Positions 46,672 to 57,731 of a stretch of 64,000 nt of DNA are shown here, piece by piece (the stretch's first letter is position 1; every line of letters begins with the position of its first letter). The DNA comes from Stenotrophomonas maltophilia (GTDB lineage Bacteria > Pseudomonadota > Gammaproteobacteria > Xanthomonadales > Xanthomonadaceae). A program made the position numbers and the translations under genes. The stretch covers positions 248,001-312,000 of the forward strand of contig NZ_NEQV01000002.1 of the NCBI RefSeq assembly GCF_002799245.1, written 5' to 3'. The notes beneath the pieces were generated by a model, which saw only the letters and a program-made list of their open reading frames with translations, did not search any database and was not told where the DNA came from.

Positions 46672-47304
46672 TCAGCGACTGCGCTGCACTGCCACCGGAA
46701 GCTCGGCCAGGCGCCGCCATTCGGGCTGCTGCAGCAGATCCGGGTCGGCCAGCACCGCTGCCATCAGCGGATGGGCGTCGTTGCCCCAGAACAGCTCGTC
46801 ATCGATGGCCAGCGTGGGAACGCCGAACACGCCGGCAGCAATGGCGGCCTCGGTGTTGCGCCGCAGCTGCTCCTTGACCGCCGGGTCGGCGATGGCACTG
46901 GCGACATCCTCGATGCCCAGCTGCGCGCCCGGCTCGCGCAGGGCTTCGGCGCTGTCACCGGCATTGCCCTCGCGCCAGATCCAGTCGAACAGCGCGTCCA
47001 CCGCCTGCACGCTGGCACCGGCGGCCAGGCACAGGCGCAGCGCCGACAACGGGTTGAACGGATGGCCCGGCGGGAACCGCAGCGGCGTGCCCTCCGCCTG
47101 CGCAGTCCACAGCAGCTGGCGGTAGATGAAGCGGCGCTTGGCCGGGATCTCGGCCGGCCCGAGGTTGCCCAGGTGATGCAGCACGGCACCGAAGGCGATC
47201 GGCACGGTCTGGATCTGTGCGAACCGGGGCAGCTGCTTCAGCTTCTGCCAGTGCAGGTAGGAGTACGGCGAAACGAAGTCGAAGTACCAGCGCAGCGTTG
47301 TCAT
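46672..47304 (-). CDS. 2-hydroxychromene-2-carboxylate isomerase / kappa-GST-like protein
   Basis: The 210-residue thioredoxin-fold protein starts with LRWYFDFVSPYSYLHW, where Ser12 is in the position of the catalytic serine of kappa glutathione transferases and HCCA isomerases. A helical insert domain and GVFGVPTLAIDDELFWGND (cis-Pro loop) follow. It probably binds glutathione and acts on an aromatic or other electrophilic compound. It lies 20 bases after two amidohydrolase genes and is probably transcribed with them. Confidence 0.88.
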   Translation of the reverse strand: MTTLRWYFDFVSPYSYLHWQKLKQLPRFAQIQTVPIAFGAVLHHLGNLGPAEIPAKRRFIYRQLLWTAQAEGTPLRFPPGHPFNPLSALRLCLAAGASVQAVDALFDWIWREGNAGDSAEALREPGAQLGIEDVASAIADPAVKEQLRRNTEAAIAAGVFGVPTLAIDDELFWGNDAHPLMAAVLADPDLLQQPEWRRLAELPVAVQRSR

Positions 47305-47324
47305 GGGTGTTTTCTCCAATGCGA

Positions 47325-48571
47325 TCAGGGCTGTGCGTTGCGCAGCAGGTAGCGGTCGCGCAGCTCGGTCTGGCGCGAGCGCATCGGCATCGCCCGGCCC
47401 CCCAGCCAGACCTGCTCGGCATAGTGCGCCACGTCCAGCGGGTCGCCCTCCCACAGCACCAGGTCGGCACGCTTGCCCGGCTCGATGCTGCCGATCTGGT
47501 CGGCCACGCCGAACGCCTGCGCCGGCACCCGGGTCAGGCCGGCCAGGCCGTCGGCCCAGGGCAGGCCATTGGCCACGGCATTGCCCGCCAGCTGGCGCAT
47601 CTTGCGTGCGTTGTGCGAGGCATCGCCACGCTGCACGAACGAGACCGCCACGCCGGAACGCTGCAGGCGTGCCGCATTTTCCAGCGTAGCGCCGATCTGG
47701 TCGAAGCTGGCCGGCAGGTTGGACAGCACGTCGACGAACACCGGCACCTGCGCGGCCGCCAGCTCCGGTGCCAGCTGCCAGGCTTCGCTGCCACCGGCAA
47801 TGGCGATCTTCACCTTCTCTCGGGCGGCCCAGCGCAGCAGCTGGCGGATGTCCGCCGCGCGATCCACCTCCACCACGATGCGGCCCTGGCCCGCCAGGTA
47901 CCTGCCCAGCGTGCGGCGACCGGCCGGCGTCAGCAGCGCATGCGGTGAGTCCACGGCGACCTGGCCACGCGCCTCGTCCACCATCTGCTGCAGCAGCATC
48001 CATTGCGCCGCACGCGAATGTCCGGTCAGCTCCACTGCAGCCGACCCCAGGCGCAGGAACAGCGCGCGCGGCCCGAGTGGATCGGTGCTGCCGTCCAGCC
48101 GCATCACACCGCCCTGGCCTGCAACGAAGCCGCCACCGGTGGCGGCCCCCAGAGCGGTGAAGCCGATGCCGTCCAGGCGCGCCACCGGGATCAGTACCGA
48201 GGCCGGGTTGTAGGCCAGGGTGACATCGAATTCGGGGCGCAGCGGTTGTTCGCCGATCTTCAACGTGCTGTCGACCGTGCTCGCTTCACCGGAGACCTCT
48301 TCGATGCCGATCTCGGTAATGCCCCCGAACAGCGCCGGCGTCAGCGGGCGGCCTTCGGCCTCGACCACGCGGGTCCCGGCCGGCGCGGACAGCCCGCTGC
48401 CGACCGCGCGGATGATTCCGCCCTGCACCAGCACATCGGCGTGCTGCAGGCTGCCGCGCGCGCCGGCGGTATGCACGGTGGCATTGCGGACCAGCAGATC
48501 CTGCGCCGATGCCGTGGTTGCCAGCAACAACAGCGCCACCACGGCAGCGCCGGGCCATCTCAACGTGCCCA

Positions 48572-48572
<1 letters not shown>
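47325..48572 (-). CDS. Secreted amidohydrolase-like protein lacking the HxH metal motif
   Basis: The 415-residue product has a signal peptide (ending TTASAQ), the N-terminal amidohydrolase strand pattern (VRNATVHTAG, VLVQGGIIRAVG) and the C-terminal SIEPGKRADLVLWEGDPL. Where its neighbour has DVHSHLG it has ALFGGITEIG, so the usual two metal-binding histidines are missing and most of the family's other ligands are not apparent. It is probably a non-catalytic partner or has a changed mechanism. The start overlaps the stop of the upstream amidohydrolase by one base, so the two are made together. Confidence 0.85.
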
Positions 48573-49981
<1,409 letters not shown>

Positions 49982-50223
49982 GCAGTTCCCCTCGCCCGAA
50001 ACATGAATCCACCGACGCTAGCCGGGGCCGATGCGGCTTGCCAAGTGACCTTGGGCAGGGGCGTGGGGGGTAGGGATTTTCTGATGGAGGATTTGTGAAG
50101 GAAATATTAACGTTGGATGAAGCGATGGCTGATTACGTCTCTCACTGACCTGCATCACCAGCTTTCGCACCTGCTCCAAGACGGAGCCAGCCCGCACTTT
50201 TCATGGAATCAAGGACGCAACCG

Positions 50224-53200
50224 ATGACTGCTGCAAAGCCCTGCCGTTCGACTGTTTCGCGCCGTTCCTTCCTGCCTTCGCCACTGGCTTCGGCCATTGT
50301 CGGTTCGTTGCTGGCGGCTGCCGCGCTGCCGGTGCTGGCCCAGGACAACGACGATGCCCTGGCCCGCTACCAGCTGCAGCGCAGTCTGCAGTCGGCGTTC
50401 GCCGCGTCAGGCGGGGTGCCGGCCTCCGCTCCGGCAATGATCGCTCCCTCGGTAGCGATTCCGGTGGCGGTGCTGGCTCCCAGCGTCGTGGCTCCCGCGG
50501 AGCCGGTCATGGGCACGCCCGGTGATGCTGCGAGCTGGCGTACCAGTGAATTCAACCTCGACTGGGGCCTGGCTGCGATCAATGCCGATGCAGCCTATGC
50601 GCGAGGATTGACGGGTACGGGCATCCGCCTGGGCGTGTTCGACAGTGGCACGGGTCTGGACCATCCGGAGTTCGCCGGCAAGGACAACCGCAGCATCCGC
50701 ATCGCAGATCTGATGGCCGATGGCACGCGTTGCACCAACACCAGCGCGGTGCGCGGTCCGGCGGCCTGCTTCGCCAGTGATGGCGATGACGTGCAGATCA
50801 GCTATGTGGGCTACAACGCCAATGTCCCCGAGAACATCCGCAGGATCATCGAGTCGGGCCCTTACGTGCAGCCGGGCATACAGTTCGAGATCCATGGCAC
50901 GCACGTTGCCGGCACCATCGCGGCGAACCGGGACGGCAACGGCATGCAGGGCGTGTCCTTCGGCTCGGACCTGACCGTTGGCCGGTTGTTCTCCGACAGC
51001 ATCAGCGAATGGCAGCGCACTGCGGACGGTTATGCGGTGGTGACGCTGGGCGCGGTCGGCCCGAAGCTCAGCGCCTTCCAGGACATGTACGAGCAGATGA
51101 ACGCCCAGGGCGTGCGGGCCATCAACCACAGCTGGGGCCTGACGGTGGAACCGTCGACCGCGGCGGACATGGACGAGATCTACAACGATCCCGATGATCG
51201 CCAGTACCTGAGTACCTTCGCCGACGGTTCGCGTGCGCGCGGGATGATCCAGGTGTGGGCGGCGGGCAACACCAATTCCCTCATTCCGACGCCTGCGCAG
51301 AGCCCCATTGCCGGCATGTACGCCACGCTGCCGCGTGCCTTCGCCGACATCGAGCCGTACTGGCTGAGTGTGGTCAACGTCGGTACCAACCTGACGCTGA
51401 GCAATCGTTCCAACAAGTGCGGCCTGAGTGCCAACTGGTGCCTTGCTGCCCCGGGTTCGGACATCGTGTCGACCGCGTACGGTGATGATTCGAACCTGTC
51501 CGGCAGCATCGGTATCGATGCCAATGGCAACGTCAGCCTGGACATCCAGCAGCGTGTGCCCACCTACGGCTACGCAATGCTGAGCGGTACGTCGATGGCC
51601 GCCCCTCACGTTACCGGCGCCCTCGGCCTGCTGTTCGAGCGCTTCCCCTATCTGGACAGCGCGCAGGTGCGCGACGTGCTGCTGACCACGACGACCGATC
51701 TTGGCGCGCCAGGCATCGACGAGATCTACGGCTGGGGCCTGCTGAACCTGGCCAAGGCCATCGAAGGCTACGGATCGCTGCGTGTGGATACCAACGTGGT
51801 GATGAACCAGCGTGCCGGCGGCCTGAAAGTGTGGGAGGGCGATGCATGGGATGACTGGACCAACGACATTGGCGGCCCCGGGAAGCTGACCAAGAGTGGT
51901 ACCGGTTGGCTGCGGCTGAGCGGCGACAACAGCTTCAACGGTGCGCTGGTGCGCGAGGGCGTGCTGGAACTGGATGGCGTCAATACGCTCACCGGTGCCG
52001 TGGACGTGACCGGCGGCAGCTTCCTGCTCAACGGCACGCTGAAGAACACCGCGCTGAACAACCTGGGCGGCACCAGCCATATCAATGCCCGTGGTGTGCT
52101 GGATGGCTCCGACCTGACCATCAATGGCGGCGCGGTGACCTTCGATGGCGTGCAGCGCGGCGCGCACACCCTGGTGGCCGGGCAGGGGACCTTCGAGTTG
52201 AACGGCAGGCTGGAAAACAGCACGTTGACCAGCCTGGGCAACAGCCGTGTAAATGCCGGCGGCGTGCTCGCCGGTTCCGACCTGACCATCAACGGCGGCG
52301 TGCTGTCGTTCAACGGTGTGCAGACCGGCGCGCGCACCCTGGTGGCCGGGCAGGGCACCTTCGAGTTGAACGGCAGGCTGGAAGACAGCACGTTGACCAG
52401 CCTGGGCAACAGCCGTGTAAACGCTGGCGGCGTGCTCGCAGGTTCCGACCTGGCCATCAATGGCGGCGTGCTGTCGTTCAACGGTGTGCAGACCGGCGGC
52501 CATACCTTCGTCGGCCCGAAGGCCACACTGAAAGGTATCGGCCAGCTGGGCGATACCACCGTGGCCGGCATCGTCGCACCGGGCAATTCGATCGGCACGC
52601 TGACCATCAACGGCAACTACGTGCAGACCGCCACCGGTGTGTACCAGGCCGAACTGGCACCGGGTGGGCGCAGCGACCAGCTGCGCGTCACCGGTACCGC
52701 CACCCTGGGAGGCACCCTGATCGCTCTGCCGGAGGCGGGCACCTATTACCTGGGTGAGCAGTTCAACTTCATCCGTGCCGACGGCGGAATCAGTGGCCAG
52801 TTCGCCACCGCCGACTTCAGTGCGTTCTCACCGTTCATGAAATTCAGCCTGGCCTATGGTGCCGGTGGCGCGCGCATTGAAGTGACCCGTGGCAATCCGC
52901 TTGCCAGTGCCGCCCGTACCGACAACCAGCGCGCGGTCGCCACGGTGGCCGACGGACTGGCGGTCAACCAGGGCCTGCCACGCCCGCTGACGTTGCTGTT
53001 CCCGCAGCAGGTCGGCGCTGCACTGGATGGCCTCAGCGGCGAGCTGCATGCGGCCACTGCGATGGCCCTGGTCGAGGGTAGCCGCTACGTGCGTGACGCC
53101 GCCCTGTCGCGTCGGGTCGGTACCCGCGCTCCGGGCGCAGACGGCGAAGCCGCCACGGGCGTGTGGGTCCAGGCCATCGGTGGCAGCACCACGCTTGACG

Positions 53201-53985
53201 GCAATGGCAACACCGCACGCACCGAGGCCAACAGCAATGGCCTGCTGGTGGGCGTGGACCGCGAGATCAACGGCTGGCAGGTGGGTGTGCTGGCCGGCAC
53301 CGGCCGTACCGATGCCAAGCAGCAGGAAGGGCGCCGCGCGCGTGCCAAGGTGGACAACACGCACCTGGGCGCCTACGCCAGCCACGACTGGGGCGCCTTC
53401 GGCCTGCGTGGTGGCCTGGCCTGGAGCGAGCATGAGGTGAAGAGCACCCGCGAGCTGGGCTTCTCCGGCTACAGCGACACGCTGGTGGCCCGCTACGACG
53501 GTCGCACCCGCCAGGCGTTCATCGAGGCGAGCTACCGCTTCGGCGATCGCGAGGCGGGGCTGGAGCCTTACCTGCAGCTGGCACGTGTGGAAGTGGACAT
53601 GAAGCGTGTCAACGAACGCGGCGGCGCTGCTGCATTGCAGGGCGAGGTGGACGATCTGCGCACCACGGTGGCAACGGCCGGCCTGCGCTTCGACAAGGGC
53701 CTGAGGGCGTCGTTCCAACAGGACAGCTGGCTGCATCTGCGCGGTGGCGTGGGCTACCGCCACGCCAGCGGCGATCGTGACCCGGCGGCCCGCTTCGCCT
53801 TCGCCTCGGGCAGCGACAGCTTCGTGGTCAGCGGTGCCCCGGTTGCTGACAGAACGGTGGTGGCCGAACTCGGCCTGTCGGCCTGGTTGACCGCACGCCA
53901 GCAGCTGGAGCTGGGTTACAGCGGCCAGTATGGCGACGAAAGCCGCGACCACAGTGCGAACCTGCGCTGGTCGGTACGTTTCTGA
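50224..53985 (+). CDS. Autotransporter serine protease (S8 subtilisin passenger)
   Basis: The 1253-residue product has a long signal region (to LPVLAQ), a subtilisin domain with Asp140 (GVFDSGTG), His224 (HGTHVAG) and Ser457 (SGTSMAAPHV), an autotransporter-associated beta-strand repeat region, and a C-terminal barrel ending in NLRWSVRF. Within the stalk three 56-residue units (168 bp, about 52080-52500) are nearly identical, with NGRLENSTLTSLGNSRVNAG-type sequence. AAGGA upstream favours 50224 over the ATG seven codons earlier. It is probably an exported protease that acts on the surface or is released. Confidence 0.95.
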   Translation: MTAAKPCRSTVSRRSFLPSPLASAIVGSLLAAAALPVLAQDNDDALARYQLQRSLQSAFAASGGVPASAPAMIAPSVAIPVAVLAPSVVAPAEPVMGTPGDAASWRTSEFNLDWGLAAINADAAYARGLTGTGIRLGVFDSGTGLDHPEFAGKDNRSIRIADLMADGTRCTNTSAVRGPAACFASDGDDVQISYVGYNANVPENIRRIIESGPYVQPGIQFEIHGTHVAGTIAANRDGNGMQGVSFGSDLTVGRLFSDSISEWQRTADGYAVVTLGAVGPKLSAFQDMYEQMNAQGVRAINHSWGLTVEPSTAADMDEIYNDPDDRQYLSTFADGSRARGMIQVWAAGNTNSLIPTPAQSPIAGMYATLPRAFADIEPYWLSVVNVGTNLTLSNRSNKCGLSANWCLAAPGSDIVSTAYGDDSNLSGSIGIDANGNVSLDIQQRVPTYGYAMLSGTSMAAPHVTGALGLLFERFPYLDSAQVRDVLLTTTTDLGAPGIDEIYGWGLLNLAKAIEGYGSLRVDTNVVMNQRAGGLKVWEGDAWDDWTNDIGGPGKLTKSGTGWLRLSGDNSFNGALVREGVLELDGVNTLTGAVDVTGGSFLLNGTLKNTALNNLGGTSHINARGVLDGSDLTINGGAVTFDGVQRGAHTLVAGQGTFELNGRLENSTLTSLGNSRVNAGGVLAGSDLTINGGVLSFNGVQTGARTLVAGQGTFELNGRLEDSTLTSLGNSRVNAGGVLAGSDLAINGGVLSFNGVQTGGHTFVGPKATLKGIGQLGDTTVAGIVAPGNSIGTLTINGNYVQTATGVYQAELAPGGRSDQLRVTGTATLGGTLIALPEAGTYYLGEQFNFIRADGGISGQFATADFSAFSPFMKFSLAYGAGGARIEVTRGNPLASAARTDNQRAVATVADGLAVNQGLPRPLTLLFPQQVGAALDGLSGELHAATAMALVEGSRYVRDAALSRRVGTRAPGADGEAATGVWVQAIGGSTTLDGNGNTARTEANSNGLLVGVDREINGWQVGVLAGTGRTDAKQQEGRRARAKVDNTHLGAYASHDWGAFGLRGGLAWSEHEVKSTRELGFSGYSDTLVARYDGRTRQAFIEASYRFGDREAGLEPYLQLARVEVDMKRVNERGGAAALQGEVDDLRTTVATAGLRFDKGLRASFQQDSWLHLRGGVGYRHASGDRDPAARFAFASGSDSFVVSGAPVADRTVVAELGLSAWLTARQQLELGYSGQYGDESRDHSANLRWSVRF

Positions 53986-54115
53986 TCCTCTGCCTGCGGG
54001 CATCGGGAAGACCCAGGAGGGCGGCCGCAGGGCCGCCCTTCTTCGTTGCCGGCCCAGGTGTGGGCTGGCCTGTGCAGGCCTACAATGGCGGCCCCCACGC
54101 CGTACCGGACCGCCC

Positions 54116-54892
54116 ATGAAGAGCAAGCAGGAAATCGTCGACAACTGGCTGCCGCGCTACACCGGCGTGCCCCTGGACCAGTTCGGCCAGCACATCCTGC
54201 TGACCAACTTCGGGGGCTACCTGCACACCTTTTCCGAGCTGACCGGCGCCCCCGTCATCGGCCTGGACCGGCCGATGGCCAGCGCCACCATCGACGGCAT
54301 CACCATGATCAACTTCGGCATGGGCAGCCCCAATGCCGCGATCATCATGGACCTGCTGTCGGCGGTGATGCCCAAGGCCGTGCTGTTCCTGGGCAAGTGC
54401 GGTGGCCTGAAGCGCAAGAACCAGCTGGGTGACCTGGTGCTGCCGATTGCAGCGATCCGTGGCGAGGGCACCTCGGGCGACTACCTGCCACCGGAGGTCC
54501 CGGCGCTGCCGGCCTTCGCGCTGCAGCGGGCGGTCTCGACCATGATCCGCGACCTCGGCCACGACTACTGGACCGGTACCGTCTACACCACCAACCGCCG
54601 GGTCTGGGAGCACGACGAGGCCTTCAAGGAGCGGCTGCGGGCGATGCGCTGCATGGCCATCGACATGGAAACCGCCACCGTGTTCGCGGCCGGCTTCGCC
54701 AACCACATCCCCAGTGGCGCGCTGCTGCTGGTCTCGGACCAGCCGATGATCCCCGACGGGGTCAAGACCGAGGCCTCCGATGCCAAGGTCAGCTCCCAGT
54801 TCGTGGAAAACCATATCCAGATCGGTATCGAGGCGCTTAAGCTTATCCGGCGCAACGGCAAGTCGGTCCGCCACCTGCGCTTCGACGAATGA
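54116..54892 (+). CDS. amn: AMP nucleosidase, short form
   Basis: The 258-residue product hydrolyses AMP to adenine and ribose 5-phosphate. It has the purine nucleoside phosphorylase fold with FGMGSPNAA, LFLGKCGGLKRK, MRCMAIDMETATVFAAGF and LLLVSDQPMIPDGVKTE, and lacks the N-terminal extension of the 484-residue E. coli enzyme. A TACAAT element lies 30 bases upstream. The DUF924 gene follows after 43 bases in the same direction. Confidence 0.88.
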   Translation: MKSKQEIVDNWLPRYTGVPLDQFGQHILLTNFGGYLHTFSELTGAPVIGLDRPMASATIDGITMINFGMGSPNAAIIMDLLSAVMPKAVLFLGKCGGLKRKNQLGDLVLPIAAIRGEGTSGDYLPPEVPALPAFALQRAVSTMIRDLGHDYWTGTVYTTNRRVWEHDEAFKERLRAMRCMAIDMETATVFAAGFANHIPSGALLLVSDQPMIPDGVKTEASDAKVSSQFVENHIQIGIEALKLIRRNGKSVRHLRFDE

Positions 54893-54935
54893 TGATGATG
54901 GCCTGGCGCGGCGCGCCGGCCCTGGGGAGTAGGTG

Positions 54936-55475
54936 ATGGACGTTGCCGCGCAAGTGGTGGATTTCTGGAAGGAGGCGGGCCCTGCGAAGTGGTTCGCCCG
55001 CGACGATGCGTTCGACGCGCAGTTCCGCCAGTTGTTCCTGGATGAGCATTTCGCGGCCGCTTCGCGTGCGCGCGAACACTGGCTGGGCAGTGCCGAGGGC
55101 GCACTGGCGCTGATGCTGCTGCTGGACCAGTTCCCGCGCAACTGCTTCCGCGGCAGCGCCCATTCCTATGCCACCGATGGCCTGGCCCGGCACTACGCCA
55201 TGCGCGCCATCGAGGAAGGCCTGGACCTGCAGCTGGTGCCCAAGCTGCGCGCCTTCATCTACCTGCCGTTCGAGCACTCCGAGGATCCGCTGGACCAGGA
55301 CCGTTCGGTGGCGATGTTCGATGTGCTGGGCGACAAGGAATACCTCCAGTACGCCGAGCTGCACCGCGACATCATCCGCCGCTTCGGTCGCTTCCCGCAC
55401 CGCAACGCCGTGCTGGGGCGCATTCCCTCGCCGGAGGAACTGGACTACCTGGCCGAAGGCGGCTTCGCCGGCTAA
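54936..55475 (+). CDS. DUF924 family protein
   Basis: The 179-residue, all-helical protein carries the hallmarks of DUF924: VVDFWKEAGPAKWF at the start, LLLDQFPRNCFRG, and YLPFEHSEDPLDQDRSV. No activity is established for the family. A GTG immediately before the ATG is an alternative start (GGGGAGTAG precedes both). It follows the AMP nucleosidase gene and precedes the hairpin at 55477. Confidence 0.88.
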   Translation: MDVAAQVVDFWKEAGPAKWFARDDAFDAQFRQLFLDEHFAAASRAREHWLGSAEGALALMLLLDQFPRNCFRGSAHSYATDGLARHYAMRAIEEGLDLQLVPKLRAFIYLPFEHSEDPLDQDRSVAMFDVLGDKEYLQYAELHRDIIRRFGRFPHRNAVLGRIPSPEELDYLAEGGFAG

Positions 55476-55476
55476 C

Positions 55477-55542
55477 AAAAAGGGGACGGAGGGGATTAAG
55501 TCGTTTTTCCACAAACGACTTAATCCCCTCCGTCCCCTTTTT
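55477..55542. repeat. Long perfect hairpin with A/T flanks, copy 3 of 3
   Basis: A5, a 25-bp perfect stem (55482-55506 with 55513-55537), a 6-base loop and T5. The outer 22 bases match copies 1 and 2. The inner stem is TTT/AAA. It separates the convergent DUF924 and glutaredoxin genes and can terminate both. Confidence 0.92.
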
Positions 55543-55551
55543 CAGGGCCGA

Positions 55552-56478
55552 TCAGTACTTCGGCACGCCGTTGTCGACGTCTTCCGACCAGGCATTGATG
55601 CCGCCGGTGACGTTGAACACCTTGGTGAAGCCCAGGGCGCGGAACTGCTCGGCGGCCTGCGCGCTGCGGCCACCGTGGTGGCACATGAAGGCCAGCGGGG
55701 TGTCCTTGGGCAGGGCTTCCAGCGCGGCGCGGCCGGTGCCGTCGAAGGTCTTGAACGGCACGCCCACGGCGGCGATTTCACGCTCGTCGGCCGGGCGCAC
55801 GTCCACCAGGGTGATGTTGCCGGCACGCACCAGGTCGTCGGCATCGCGCACGCTGATTTCCTGCACCGGCCTGGGTGCATTCGGGTTGTCGATGGCCAGG
55901 CCCTTGCCGCGGATGTCGTCCACCCAGTCGATGGTGATGCCGTTGGCGCGACGGGCGCTGGCCAGGTCGAACTGCACGCGCAGGCCGTTGGACTCGGCGG
56001 CGATGGCGCCTTCGTCGTGCGGGGCCAGCTGGAAGTTCGGCTGGAAACCGGCATCGATGGACAGCTGCAGGGCGGCACCCGGGGCATCGGCCAGCGCGCC
56101 CTTGAGCATTTCCACGGCAGCCGGGGTGACGGTGATGCTCGGCGGGGTACGGTCCGGCGCAGCCAGGCCCAGCACGCTGCTCAGTTCACCGCTGGCGGCC
56201 ATCTGCAGCACGATGTCGCTGCCGCCGACCAGTTCGCCGTCGATGTACAGCTGCGGGATGGTCGGCCAGTCGCCATAGGCCTTGATGCCTTCACGGATTT
56301 CCTGGTCGGCCAGCACGTTGACGTGGGCGAACTCGACGCCGAGGTCCTGCAGGGCGCCCACGGCCTTGGCCGAGAAGCCACACTGCGGCATCGACGGCTG
56401 GCCCTTCATGAACAGCACGACGCGGTTGGCGTTGAGGATGGAATCGATGCGTGAACGCAGGGCGGGATCGAGGGACAT
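55552..56478 (-). CDS. Three-domain monothiol glutaredoxin (Grx4 - HesB-like - rhodanese)
   Basis: The 308-residue protein joins three domains. Residues 1-110 are a monothiol glutaredoxin with CGFS (Cys33) and the WPTIPQLYIDGELVGG loop, which in this family binds a 2Fe-2S cluster with glutathione. Residues 120-205 resemble an A-type Fe-S carrier (ITVTPAAVEMLKGAL) but contain none of its three cysteines. Residues 215-308 are a rhodanese with CHHGGRS (Cys266). It is probably an Fe-S cluster carrier with a sulfur-transfer arm. The start at MSLDPALRSR is standard; it is divergent from a deacetylase gene. Confidence 0.92.
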   Translation of the reverse strand: MSLDPALRSRIDSILNANRVVLFMKGQPSMPQCGFSAKAVGALQDLGVEFAHVNVLADQEIREGIKAYGDWPTIPQLYIDGELVGGSDIVLQMAASGELSSVLGLAAPDRTPPSITVTPAAVEMLKGALADAPGAALQLSIDAGFQPNFQLAPHDEGAIAAESNGLRVQFDLASARRANGITIDWVDDIRGKGLAIDNPNAPRPVQEISVRDADDLVRAGNITLVDVRPADEREIAAVGVPFKTFDGTGRAALEALPKDTPLAFMCHHGGRSAQAAEQFRALGFTKVFNVTGGINAWSEDVDNGVPKY

Positions 56479-56537
56479 GGACGTCGGGGTTCCGGGAATT
56501 CGAATCATCGATTCTAACCCTCATGGCATCATGGGGG

Positions 56538-57317
56538 ATGAGCAACGCAGGAACATTGCATCGCATTCCGACCCGGCCCTGGCGCTGGCTGCCCTGGCTG
56601 GTGGCGTCGCAGCTGGCTGTGATCCTGGCCTGGGTCCTGGCCGGCTGGCACTGGGGGCTGCCGCTGATGGTGGCCAGCCACGCACTGTTCATGGTGCCGA
56701 TCTTCCTGCCCAACAGCCGCTTCTATGCGCCGGTGCTGAGCCGGCTGCCGGATGCCGGCAACAGTGTCTGGTTGACCATCGATGACGGTCCTGGCCCGGA
56801 AACCCGTGCGGTGCTCGACCTGCTGGACCGCCACCAGGCCCGCGCCACCTTCTTCCTGGTGGGCGAGCGCGCGCTGGCGCAGCCGGCGCTGGTGCAGGAG
56901 ATCCTGCGCCGCGGGCACGACCTGGGCAACCACAGCCACAGCCATCCACAGGCGCGCTTCTGGCGGCTGGGGCCGGCGGCGATGCGTGCCGAGATCGAGG
57001 GCTGCCAGCATGCGCTGCAGGCGGTGAGCGGTCGCCCGGTGCGCTGGTACCGCTCGGTGGTGGGCATGACCAATCCGTTCGTGGCACCGGTACTGCAGCG
57101 GTTGGGCCTGGTCCGGGTCGGCTGGAGCGCGCGCGGCTTCGACGGTATCGGCTGCACGGCGCAGGGCGTGCTCGACCGGCTGCTGCCGGACCTGCGCCCG
57201 GGCGCCATCGTGCTGCTGCATGAGGGGGCCGCCCACGGTCACAACCTGGTGATCATCGAGCGCGTGCTGCAGGCGCTGGACGAGCGCGGGCTGAAGGCCG
57301 AGCTGCCGGCCCCGTAA
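56538..57317 (+). CDS. Polysaccharide deacetylase family protein (NodB domain), membrane anchored
   Basis: The 259-residue protein has two hydrophobic N-terminal segments (about residues 18-34 and 37-55) and then a NodB domain with TIDDGPG (catalytic Asp pair), ARATFFLVG, and the metal-binding NHSHSHP. It would remove acetyl groups from a glycan at the outer face of the inner membrane. An alternative ATG five codons upstream (56523) exists and neither start has a clear Shine-Dalgarno. It is divergent from the glutaredoxin gene, with 59 bases between the starts. Confidence 0.85.
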   Translation: MSNAGTLHRIPTRPWRWLPWLVASQLAVILAWVLAGWHWGLPLMVASHALFMVPIFLPNSRFYAPVLSRLPDAGNSVWLTIDDGPGPETRAVLDLLDRHQARATFFLVGERALAQPALVQEILRRGHDLGNHSHSHPQARFWRLGPAAMRAEIEGCQHALQAVSGRPVRWYRSVVGMTNPFVAPVLQRLGLVRVGWSARGFDGIGCTAQGVLDRLLPDLRPGAIVLLHEGAAHGHNLVIIERVLQALDERGLKAELPAP

Positions 57318-57346
57318 CTCCGGGAAGGGGGCGCCTGGAGCAGCCG

Positions 57347-57731
57347 AGCATGGGCTCGGCTCTACAACTACAAGACCTGGCGATCATTCTGTAGCGCCCG
57401 AGCCGATGCTCGGGTGGCGGTGCGCAGCACCGGCAGACGTTGCAGGGCAGCCGAGCATGGGCTCGGCTCTACAGGGGCGGGTGATGCTCGGGTGGCGGTG
57501 CGCAGCACCGGCAGACGTTGCAGGGCAGCCGAGCATGGGCTCGGCTCTACAAGGGCGGGTGATGCTCGGGCGGCGGTGCGCAGCACCGGCAGACGTTGCA
57601 GGGCAGCCGAGCGTGGGCTCGGCTCTACAGGGGCGGGTGATGCTCGGGCGGCGGTGCGCAGCACCGGCAGACGTTGCAGGGCAGCCGAGCATGGGCTCGG
57701 CTCTACAGGGGCGGGTGATCATCCTGTAGCC
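57347..57731. repeat. Tandem array of 78-bp SMAG composite units
   Basis: Four units start at 57405, 57483, 57561 and 57639 (GATGCTCGGG...), an exact period of 78 bases. Each contains a half palindrome GATGCTCGGG, GCGGTGCGCAGCACCGGCAG and a complete SMAG palindrome GCCGAGCATGGGCTCGGC followed by CTCTAC. A further SMAG palindrome at 57347 precedes them and a partial unit (GATCATCCTGTAG) ends the array. This fills the 414-base gap between convergent genes; no gene is supported. Confidence 0.93.

Noticed and set aside
57368..57729. Repeat-encoded peptides over the 78-bp array
   Set aside because: A period of 78 is a multiple of three, so frames stay open and look like repeat proteins. They follow palindromic DNA and lack start signals.
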